Positions 54,448-64,000 of a DNA stretch of 64,000 nucleotides are shown piece after piece. Source of the stretch: Amborella trichopoda. Its lineage: Eukaryota; Streptophyta; Magnoliopsida; Amborellales; Amborellaceae. Within the stretch, counting starts at the first letter, position 1. Each line of letters opens with the position of its first letter. The translations under genes and the position numbers were made by a program. The notes under the pieces were generated by a model. It made no database searches. It saw only the letters and a program-made list of their open reading frames with translations, and was not told where the DNA came from. The DNA lies in assembly GCF_000471905.2 (NCBI RefSeq), contig NW_006499912.1, positions 675,781-739,780 on the forward strand, in the 5' to 3' direction.

Positions 54448-57400
54448 GGTTTAAAAGAACAAAAAATCTCCCCAGCTTCATAAAGACAATATTCTTCCAC
54501 TAACCTGATCTTGCAAAAAGGTCAATGCCCATAAATTTCGAAACTCATCCAGTGCTAGGAACCACTAGATGATAGAATCTGAATTCGTATAACTCATCAT
54601 TTATGTCCCAATGCATTTATCATCTCTACAACTTATGATTATATTTCTTTAAATATTATTATGTTTTTGGTTTGTCTTAATTTTTTAGTTTTCTTTGTAT
54701 TATTTTCTACGGCAGTGATCTTGTAGAAAAGCTACTACACTTAATGTACAAGAAGGATTTACAACTTTGATTTGCTATCCAACATTGAGATGTGAGGATA
54801 ATTTGGTAACTATCACTCGAACTGCTATTGCATCTCAAGTAGGACATGAGAACACCAGTTATGGACCTTTTCTCAAATCAATAACGGTAGGAAATTTCTC
54901 CATGGTAGGGTTCCATATTATGTATTTTATAGTCTTCTTTGAAGAAAGCCCAGATTGTTTTCTCAAGCCACTTCTTTTCCAGACCAATTTGTTGGGTTTG
55001 TGTGGCTTCTAAAGGCCTTAGCTCTCATGCCACCAATGTGAGTACTCATGCCGTTAATGAAGATAAAGATCCCCAATTTAAGCGGGGCATGGATTGGTCC
55101 ATGACATAGCAATGAGCTTTATGGACGAGAGGACCTGAGAGCATAGAGGGAGAGTGCCCATAGGACATTCTCCATGGTTTGCATTTTGGACCTACGATGA
55201 GAAGTCGGAAAAACCACGGATCCTAGAGGGTCGCACAGCCTAATACATCAATGAAGAGGGTCTAGGCATCATCCTTATTGAAATTAGGGTGAGCTCCGTG
55301 TTCGTGTGCCAGGAGGAATTCACACTCCTGCATGAATGGATAGAAGCTTTTGAGGGAAAGAACCAAAACCTTGACACACTAACCTTATAGCACGCATACA
55401 TGACAATCTCATCTTTGGAGACCTTGTGACCTCTATGAGTGTGAGAGACAACCCCTACATTTTTGAGTGGTGTCTAGGCATGACTTCTCGTTTGGGGGGC
55501 ACCTGAAATCCCAAGCAACTTTCTAGCCTACACGAGCCCTCGCAAGAGAGGCAAGTGGGTCATGGGCTTTATTGGGTTAGTTTGGGAGGCAGGGTGTGAT
55601 TGAATGGTTAGAACTCATGAGTGCCTAGTTATAGTGATGCCCTATCCCATTGCATTCTTTCAAGCTTTCTTAAATATACTCTAAGAGTTCATAATGCAAA
55701 TAAGGGATTAGGGTGACTATTTTCTTTCGACAAATAGCACTTCAGAATTATAATTTTTGTGCTCTTAAAGGGAAGGAGCATCTATGTGGACTTATGTTTT
55801 TGTCCTCTCCATAGAACTATTGTGGCACTATATCTTTGTCCATTCCAAAAATATAAAAATATAAAAACATGGGTTAAGAACACTTTGAGGCACATGTGCC
55901 ACGCATATGCACATAATTCACATGCATCACATGTGCCCCACTGACCATGGGTCCCATGTAAATCTAAGTCATTTCTAGTAATTACTTATTTTAAAAAAAT
56001 TAGCCATAAATTTTTAAAGGGCTTGGACATCCTATCTTTTTTCTTCCTTTTTTTCTTCGTTTCAAATCTTCGTTCAAATTTAAAAAGAAAATAGGTGATA
56101 GGAATCATTTTAAAGAAATGATTGATCTTTTAGAGAGGATTCAGTTCTATAGATAATGGAAAACTTGGTACAAATCCCTTTTGAATTGGAAAAGGAATTC
56201 TTTTTGAATTTGGAAGAGTGCGGATAAGAGAAAATAAGGATAATAGCATGATTCTCATTCTTAAATCATCATATGTGATCTACAAATGAAAGGCAAAGAT
56301 TAAAAGCCTCTCTCAACACACAGAGCTCCTAAGATAAGGCAAGTTCTTTTTTTCCAGGGAGTTAACGGTAAGATAAGGCAATTTTATATCAAACATTAAC
56401 CTAGTATTATATAAAGGCCTTGAACCACTCTCCCAAAGATATCCACTTGAGACTATCACAAAGTATGTGCCACGTGAGATTGGTTTTGTGAAGAAAATGA
56501 GAGGTTACAGCTGGGCGTGAAAGATAGAACAAGGCCAAGGGGCTGGGAATGTGGAAAAGAGAGAAAAAAGCCTAGAAAGGAGAGAAACCCTAAAGAGGGG
56601 TGTGATTTCTTTCTTCTCTATTCTCTTGTCCCTAGCCATTCAATTCCCTAGGAGACTTGAGAAGAACTTTCCCAAGCTAGTTATCATGAGCCATTGATCC
56701 AAGGAGATAGAATGGGCTGTCGTGGTTGGAGTTTTTTGTGTTTTTGCTCAATATTGTTATTTATTTGTGTTTGGCTGCTGAGAATGTGGCAGCAATCTCT
56801 TATTGGTGTTCTTTCTTCTTCTTTTTTTTCCTTGTTCCTTTCATGATGATGGTTATATGTAATGTGTGGATCTAGGTGTTTGTAATAGAAGTTCAAGAAA
56901 TTTTTCGGAAATCTATACTTGGATCGCCACACACCTGCTGCTTACACAATTAACCTTATCTTTTCCAGTGTCATCTCTATGTTGTATTATGAGATTTTAA
57001 CACTTTGATTGACATTATTGATTTCGGGATTTTAACACTTCGATTGACACTATTGATTTCCCCATCAAATTTACCTCCACAGAATTAGTACCAAATCCAA
57101 ATACCACTAAGAAAAAGTAACAGAAAAATCAGCAAGAGAAGTTTATTCCCTCAACTATGAGAAAGACCAGAGACCAACTAAGAACAATGGAAGGGAGAAA
57201 TGAAATATTCACACTTTAAAAACTAGATCATATTACAAACATGGACATTGGACACCATCTACAGATGATCAAAAAACATTCTATCCAATATGGGAAGTTA
57301 ATCCTCTTCAACATTAAATTGCACTCTCCTCCACAATGTTAGATATAATATAGGCTAAACTCCAACAAAATAAATGTAAGCCCTTCCACATTAAATTTGT

Positions 57401-58843
57401 CAACTATTTATAAAAAACTGAAATAGTGAAAATGAAACGAGGTCCAGTCCAAGACTACTCAGCATTACTTGCAGTTTCACAACTTATATCTCCTAACTCC
57501 TAACAGATAAGGAATGTGTTTCTTTTTTCTATTGGTAATGAGATCTCCAAAAGGAAAGAGCCAGCAGAGGTATAGCCTGTGTGTCAATGATAATTTAATG
57601 CACTGTGTATCCAGGAAATAGCCAAATGCTTCTAAGAAAAGACTAACAAGGCAATCATAATTAACAAATGGTTTCAAATTGAATGTCCATGGCTTGTAAT
57701 ACCTGAATTTCTCTGGTGCAGCAATACTTCTCTTGATTGTTACGGGGCAATACATCTCCATCTTTGGTCGTTTTAGCTATTGGACGTAGCTAAGAAACAG
57801 GTATACTAGCAAAACCACAAGTTGAAAAGAAGGAAGTTTTCTATTTGGAAATTCTTCTGAATCCCCAAGGAAGTATCATGAGGGCCCTAACACTAAAGCC
57901 AGGAACAGGTGTAATTTTATTTTCTTTTTTGATAAATAAGTGTAAAATATTTTATTGGGTGACACTAAAAACTATCATAGAACAGCTCAAATTGTGAACA
58001 ACTAATGTCCACTTCTCAAATCTTAACAACAAGTGTAGAACTACCACGCACTCTAGCTCAGGCCCCTCTAAATTTGGTGGCTAGTTAGCTACTACCTAAA
58101 CAAAACCAAAATATGTGGCAGAAGAGCACTAAGCAATTCAACAGAGAAAGAGGAACAGTCCAAGGATTTATTTTCAACACAGCAACATACGCAGTATTGT
58201 ACTATTATATCCATCACTGAACAGTAGTAACATGAAGATTAAGTACTTTACAATGAGAAAAAGAACATTTCCTGATGTCGATTATCGTGGATCCTATCAA
58301 TTCCTTTTACACAAAACCTCCTTGTTTATTAGCAAACTATGCCACCAACCATTCTTATGAATGCTACAATAATTCTGGGCTACTACAAGTTATTTTGAAA
58401 CAGCATTGATATTCTGGTTTAAAAGAGGACATTTGGATTATATGCATTAACCCTATTTCTGTTGTAACCGACCCCAAATAATGGGATAAGGCTTGGATGA
58501 TGATGATGCCCTTCATTTAAGTAAAATCACACAAAATTTTATAAATCTTTATTTTTTCCTATAAGTTAAAGATAGATGACTTTTTACATTGAAGTGAGGT
58601 TGGTCTGAAAATGTTCAAGATGTTCCCAATATTTTTTGGGTCATTTTAACTATTCTCCCACTTCTCTTTGTCACTGTATCAAGCTTATGTCTATGCATTT
58701 TTCCCCAATTTTTTTGTTGTTTCTCTTCTGATTGTTCACGCAAATACAGCATTTCCCCAATTACTCGCATGAATCCACTCGTTAATGTGAAAAACTATAA
58801 AAACGAAAAAAATATAAAGCTTTTAAGTTATGGGAAAGTATAT
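54448..58843. other. Gene-poor DNA
   Basis: Contains a 35-bp tandem duplication (56993 and 57028) and an RTE 3' tail at 58467-58511. Frames at 54767-55012 and 57761-57477 were not recognised as genes. Confidence 0.4.
58467..58511 (+). mobile_element. RTE LINE 3' tail
   Basis: GTAACCGACCCCAAATAATGG.., then GATGATGATG. This is the same terminal sequence as the RTE fragment at 21195, in the other orientation. Confidence 0.7.
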
Positions 58844-59049
58844 AATGAGACCATTTACCTTTGGTACAAGGTGGTCATAATTAATCATGACCATTGGATG
58901 TGAAATTGGGTGGCTACATTTATTTCATTGACCAAGTTCAAAGCTCAAAATAAATTTTTCAAAATGTGACACACCCAAGCTATCAAATTTGACATCAGAT
59001 GGCTGTAAGTAATTGTTACCTCCTGTACCAAACGTAAATGGTCTCATTC
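58844..59049. mobile_element. Foldback MITE family N, copy 2
   Basis: About 205 bp. The left end is ATGAGACCATTTACCTTTGG and the right end is the complement of ATGAGACCATTTACGTTTGG. The arms are at least 36 bp with few mismatches. The target duplication is not clear. Confidence 0.78.
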
Positions 59050-59981
59050 TATACAATCCCTTAAGTTATATGCAGCATTACAAGCATTTTTTTTTTCATT
59101 TCTTTTTTCTTTAATTATCCAAAGCAATACTCTGAAATCTCCATTGCAGCAAGGAGAAGATATGAAAATTAAGTTATATAGGGCAACAATATCTGTGTTT
59201 TCTATAAAAACTTTATTATTCCCATCAATTAAATGTTTAATACACCAAATAACAATCACAAATGAGGGGGAAAAAATATGAAACAAACACGAATACATTA
59301 TAACTTGTCGGATTATCAGACCATCAATCTCAAATTATAAATTATCAAAAGATATCCATGTCAAATTACATCCAACATTGGATAACTACCAAATAAAAAT
59401 ACATTACATCCAAAGCAGAAATTTAATTTGTCCTTCTATTAACAGAATGAAGCTCAAAGCCCTAAACATCCCAATAAAGCAAGACCTTTCCTCTTGAACA
59501 AAAAAACTCTTTGACTAGAGAAAATCTAGCCAAAACAATTATGGTAACACCAAGATGAAAGATTATTCTTACACACAAAAAAAAAAAGTTTATTTTAGAT
59601 GTTTATGTCCAACCATGACCTCTGTGCTTTCAAAGGAATGAGAAAATTTTACGAGCAAACGTACACTTCCACGACTGCAAGGTAAATAAAAAGGAAAAGA
59701 AAAGGGATCAGAAAGCGGGTATATCTACAGGCAAATACAGCAATTCACCTCACAACGAAGTCCTTAAATCACATGACAAACGACCCCATAATTCCAGTAA
59801 AAACCGTGAAGAAAACCTGATCGCGCCCCTCCAGAATGAAAAGCAGAGCAACCAAAGATCCAGGCATCCCAATTTTACAGGACACCAGAAGAAAAAGGGG
59901 AAGAAAAAGAGAGAAAGAGAGAGAAAGGGGGTATTCTGGAGAGAGAAGAAGAGGGGGAGGGATCAAACCAATTGCAACGAG
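59050..59981 (-). other. 3' flank of the 96-residue protein gene
   Basis: No further coding exon was supported. CT-rich text at 59890-59945 directly follows the stop on the minus strand and may be 3' UTR or intron. Confidence 0.35.
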
Positions 59982-60272
59982 TTAGCGAGCATGGGATCTA
60001 TTGAGGGTGCGGAGCTGATCAGTGACTTCAAGGACCTCCTCGCGCATGTCTCTGATGATCTCAAGCGGGAGGGTACCGATCTTTTCCATGAGAACCGCCA
60101 TGCGAGATTGCAGGTGAGAGAGCTCCTGCAAAAGGGCCCCCAATTCACCATCAATCTCTATCCTCCTCTCGTCGTCGTCCTCCTCTTCTTCTTCATCTTT
60201 AGCCTGCCATGCGAAAACCAGGCCCTCCTGTAGCAGCCTGAGCCGCTCTCTCACCCTCTCCCTTCCAGCCAT
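59982..60272 (-). CDS. Small acidic coiled-coil protein, 96 residues
   Basis: The ATG at 60272 follows a GAGAGAGAAG leader on the minus strand, and the frame closes at TAA 59984-59982. Layout: a basic start (MAGRERVRERLRLLQEG), an acidic run DEEEEEDDDE (26-35), then leucine-rich heptads from about 43 to 91 (LGALLQELSHL, then MAVLMEKIGTLPLEII, then EEVLEVTDQLRTL), consistent with a coiled coil. The local base composition is clearly higher in GC than its surroundings, as for plant 5' coding regions. No family name can be given. The protein may be complete, or the first exon of a longer form. Confidence 0.65.
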   Translation of the reverse strand: MAGRERVRERLRLLQEGLVFAWQAKDEEEEEDDDERRIEIDGELGALLQELSHLQSRMAVLMEKIGTLPLEIIRDMREEVLEVTDQLRTLNRSHAR

Positions 60273-60420
60273 CTTCTCTCTACAAATCCCTCCTTTTCTC
60301 TCTCTTCTGTGATCGTGGGTGATGAAAGTTTTAGGGCGAGAGAGTGAGGAGCATGGTGAATGAATGGAGGAAATCCATCTCTCTCTTTCTCTAGGTCATT
60401 TCGCTGCTCATTTCTCTCTC
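60273..60420 (-). promoter_or_regulatory. CT/GA-rich leader and promoter-proximal region
   Basis: Dense GAGAGA (minus strand) between 60280 and 60420 upstream of the ATG, as in many plant core promoters and 5' UTRs. No TATA box was identified. Confidence 0.4.
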
Positions 60421-62680
60421 TGAGTCATCACCTGCTTTACGCGATTGGCGCCTCTTTTCTCTCTCTAGCTTTTGGATTGGACAATGCGAAAGGCAGGCTG
60501 TACATTAACGGTCTCTCTCTAACTCATGGTGCACTCGATTGGAGTTTTCCTGTGTGCAGCTTTCGATCAGCCTCCTTTCCCTTGTTCCTCTCTCTCTAAA
60601 ACCCATTAATAGCTCCATCCTCCGACGAGCTTTTTGGTCCAGGGTTGCAACGGATCTGGGTCCGGCTGGACTTGGATCCGAATAGTTTTCAGGTCCAAAA
60701 TATCGATTCATATTCAGACCCGTCGGCTCTTGGATTTGGTCGGATCCATTGCCATCCTACGTTTATAAATTTTTTTTTTCTTTTGCTAATGTTTTACCGT
60801 CGTATAATTCTAGAAAAATTATCAAAAATATACATTTAGTTTCACTTGATACAAAAAAAAATTTTAACTTTCATAAATCTCATTCACACTATTTTTTGAC
60901 AATTTTTTTTATCAAAATAACATTTACAGTAGTCATAATATTATTGTGAAGCCCTAGCATTACCGTACTTTAAGTACCGTAATGACTACCACATTTTATA
61001 TGACATTTTAAATGCCGTGATAACTCTAAGTAATTTAAATGCCAAAACTGAAAAAAAAATTGTGGACGATTGAGGGTTCTTTTCTAATTTGTCAAAAACT
61101 AATATATATTTCTAATAATTACCCATATATTTTATGACTATAAGCTTCTTTTTTTATTTTTAATAATGCTATAAATATAGTCGACAATATAAACGGCTAA
61201 CGTGTGTCTAAAGACTCATGATTGCCACCATATATCTTATAACCATGGATACGGGTCAGGTTTAGCGGGACCCAAACACAAATCCGAATGGTATTCGAAT
61301 CCAAATTTTGAACTCATATCTAAATCAAATATTGAGTCTCGAGTCTGGTCGGGTCCATTGCCACCCTTACCCAATCGTCTCCATATCTCTTTCTAAAATG
61401 TGACAAGGTCGACGCCTGACTCTCTCTCTTGGACTCTTGATCACGCCCGTTATCTCTCTTCCACAGTTGTCTCGTCGCCGTCTGGCTATGAGCCGAGTCC
61501 ATCACCTAATGGGCTTTTTTTTCTCTCTGCCCGGTGCCCAATGCTTTATTTTAGTGCTTAGCAACCCCAAAGTGGAAACTCTGATTAAAATGCAGTTCTT
61601 TTGTATAATGTTATTAAAAGATTATTATAAATTACGGGTGATATTCAGTTTTTTTGGTGAACTCATCATATGAAGGTTCATTTATTCTTGAGCACTTTGT
61701 TGTACTCTCTCTAGCAAAGTTGATTTCTACTCTCTTGGGAGGATTTTTTTCAACATGAAATTTTGGGAACTCACCTAAAAATCAATGGATGACTACTCTC
61801 AATAGAAAAAAATTGAAATTTGTGATTTCTAACACTTATATCTCACCTTCTATGGGATCTTAGACTTTAATTTGCATATTTTGAAAAGAAAAAAAAAAAG
61901 GTTATCTTTGACGTGGCTTGCAATATGAATTCTGAGTCTTCTAAAGAAATGAGGTCAAAAGGAGCATTGCAATGCACAAACAGTATGCATGATGCAAATA
62001 TGTGTTTTAGAGAGGAGTGCCTCATATTTTGGAAAGACAAATTTCTTTGGGCCGTAACTTTTAAATTGTACATCAAAAGTGAGTAATTCTCATACTTCTT
62101 AAAATATTATAATGTCTTTAAATTTGACCTAATTTGGATGACTTTTGAAGGTTACAGTGCATGAATTCTAAGGGAATTTCAAGGTTTGTAATTGTTGGAT
62201 CAGTCCATGGGGGTGTTTTATAGAGTCCATTAGGTTAAACTTGATTTAAGATAACTGGTTAAAGGCTATTACTAGCTTAGATCCTAGGGTTCGGTCTTTT
62301 ATAAATTCCTTTAGCTAAATTAGAATGTCTATACTATTGAACTTTTGATGGGAGGAGGTACCTCTCCAAAATCTCAGGTATTGAAGGCCATGTCGTTTGA
62401 ATGTAAGTCGCAAAGAGCAGAGCTTTCCAAAAGTATTGAGAATTCTATGTTTTTATCTGTGTACTTCTTCATAGCCATGAAATCCTAAATTGTAAAGGGA
62501 TGGGAGGAGGTTGTTTTTCAACATTCGGCTTTCCTTCCTAGAATCTCTGACAAGATGACTAGGAAATGGGTAATTATTTACTATCTATTAAAAAAAAGTC
62601 TTTTCTTTCTCTAAAAAGCCTTTTGATGATAAAAACACTATATAGTATTTTTTTAGGATACATATTAATTATATTAAGAG
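60421..62680. other. Intergenic DNA with two related short repeats
   Basis: Segments 60643-60758 and 61240-61370 share GG(A/G)TCCATTGCCA(T/C)CC at the right end. The first also has AGGGTTGCAACGGATC at the left, which suggests small hAT-type MITE remnants. No gene was recognised. Confidence 0.4.
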
Positions 62681-62729
62681 ATAAAATATGACGCATGCGA
62701 AGCCCCATAGCCACTCATACATACCAACA
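62600..62729 (-). mobile_element. Start of the 3' LTR of the copia element
   Basis: TGTTGGTATGTATGAGTGG directly follows the polypurine tract. The far end was not resolved, so the low-coordinate limit is nominal. Confidence 0.45.
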
Positions 62730-63700
62730 TCTCCCACTTGGCCATAAGGACCATATATTGAAATATCATAAAGTCTATACCACTTAATGGGTTTAATATT
62801 GATGAGTATATCATTATCATGAGGCTTTTCATGCTTGTGCGGTTATGCATTTCATGACACAAAAAATATCCAAAGTCGTGTAATGAGGTTTTTCAAACTA
62901 ATGCGGCTTTTTCTCTCATGACTAAGACATCAAAGGCCCTATGACAAAGTTACGTGTTTTGACAAGTCCGTCTACTGTATCTAACTTCAAATCATTTATG
63001 AAGCGTTCAATCCAGACGATATAAGTTGTAGCAATGCTACGAGCAATATACTCGGCTTCCATAGTATACCGAGCTATACAACCATGTTTCTTACTAGACC
63101 AAAAAACATATCAACTTCCAAAGAGGAACACAAGTCCAGAGGTTGATTTTCTATCATCTAGGTCTCCTGCATAGTCTGCATCAAAGTACTCAGTAATATC
63201 TAAATTATCTTCTTAGAAGCACAATTTGTAGTTTTTAGTTTTCTGAATATACCTAAGTATCCATTTTACGGCTTGCTAATGAGTCATCCTAAGATTACTC
63301 TAAAATCTACTCACAATACCATATGCATTACTCAAATTAGGTCTTGTATACAACACGATATAATTTAAACATCCTACAACTTGAGCATATGGAATTATTT
63401 CCATTTCAGCATCGTCACTATCATTTAGTGTATATATTTTTTTTGAAAATTTCAAGCCTTTACAAACGGTTGTATAGATGGGTTTACAATTTTCCATCTT
63501 AAATCTCTTTAAAATACGTTATAAATAATTTTCTTAAGATAAACATAAAGCCTCGAACTTCTATCTCTTACTATCCTAATACATATCAGGCTTCTCCCAT
63601 ATCTTTCATCTTAAAATTGAAACTTTGCCATGATTTGGTATCGTTAACATGCCAATATTATTATCAACTAGCAAAATATCATCTACATATAATGATAATA
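62730..63700 (-). pseudogene. Ty1/copia pol C-terminus (RT-RNase H), broken
   Basis: The minus strand reads LYVDDILLVDNN (about 63700-63655; the YVDD catalytic box), then MENCKPIYTTV (63497), YAQVVGCLNYIVLYTRPNLS (about 63390-63330), DADYAGDLDDRKSTSGLVF (about 63185-63130) and ARYTMEAEYIA (about 63080-63045). This is the standard copia order. A purine tract, AAGTGGGAGA (62739-62730), precedes TGTTGGTATG at 62729, the likely 3' LTR start. Confidence 0.85.
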
Positions 63701-63809
63701 TAACAAAATTGCACCCACTATTCCAGATATATACACAATAGATGTTTAAAAAATCGGTGATATGATTCTTTTGCTAAGTGAACTTCTAAATTTTTTTTTT
63801 CAAAAATCA

Positions 63810-63967
63810 AGGGTGTAGAGGCCAATCTCTCGGCAATCGCATGGCCCACCATCTCATTCTAAGCCGCCGCACGTGCTTTTAAGCACATACAAATGGTTGT
63901 TGCTGAGTATTTTATATAGGCAAAACCTTCATTGCTTTTCGATGTGGGACAAATTGAGTCCCCCACC

Positions 63968-64000
<33 letters not shown>
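63810..64000 (-). promoter_or_regulatory. LTR promoter region
   Basis: The minus strand has TTTGTCCCACATCG (about 63951-63938) and then CCTATATAAAA (63921-63911), a combination common in plant copia LTR promoters. The LTR continues beyond the window. It does not match the LTR start at 62729, so it may belong to another element. Confidence 0.5.
63974..64000 (+). repeat. (CT)n microsatellite at the window edge
   Basis: At least 13 CT units, running off the window. Confidence 0.95.

Noticed and set aside
54767-55012. 81-codon plus frame as a gene
   Set aside because: No recognisable motif or splice context, and its surroundings are repeat-like.
57703-57776. Possible 74-bp minus-strand coding exon (LKRPKMEMYCPVTIKRS)
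   Set aside because: It has AG and GT borders, but two frames are open, the pyrimidine tract is poor and no partner exon was found.

Overview
This is nuclear DNA from a seed plant, probably a woody angiosperm with a large, TE-rich genome. Genes have introns with GT/AG borders. The repeats are plant types: an L1-type LINE with an RNase H tail, Ty1/copia and Ty3/gypsy elements, hAT, PIF/Harbinger and Mutator-like elements, and RTE LINE tails. Nothing bacterial, organellar or viral was seen. Species cannot be read from the sequence. Two assembly gaps are present (30734-30753 and 47941-48295).

Genes are sparse. The best is a two-RRM, glycine-rich hnRNP-type RNA-binding protein on the minus strand. 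I reconstructed it from six exons (35428 down to 18862, 337 codons plus stop, all phases agreeing). Its second intron is about 14.7 kb and holds nested retrotransposons and DNA transposons. Also present are a lysine-rich terminal exon of an unidentified gene (14716-14925, minus) and a 96-residue acidic coiled-coil protein gene (59982-60272, minus). A weak candidate terminal exon lies at 49862-50053 (plus).

Layout: 0.2-6.1 kb, decayed L1 LINE (minus) with a 13-bp target duplication; 6.2-7.1 kb, Harbinger transposase relic; 8.6-10.1 kb, gypsy LTR and flanking internal DNA; 10.7-11.4 kb, second LINE RNase H relic; 12.9-13.6 kb, minisatellites; 15.2-16.7 kb, gypsy protease/RT relic split by a MITE; 18.6-35.6 kb, the hnRNP-type gene; 35.8-37.0 kb, three Mutator-like MITEs head to tail upstream of it; 39.0-41.4 kb, gypsy LTR and copia pol relic; 41.8-45.2 kb, a non-autonomous LTR retrotransposon with a solo LTR of another family inside one of its LTRs; 47.6-54.4 kb, MITEs and satellites; 58.8-60.3 kb, MITE and small gene; 62.7-64 kb, copia pol relic and an LTR promoter.

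The main biology is layered insertion: a Tourist-type MITE inside a gag-like region, inside a short LTR element, inside a copia-type gag relic, inside an intron of an apparently intact gene. Many breakpoints carry readable target-site duplications, so the order of events can be read.
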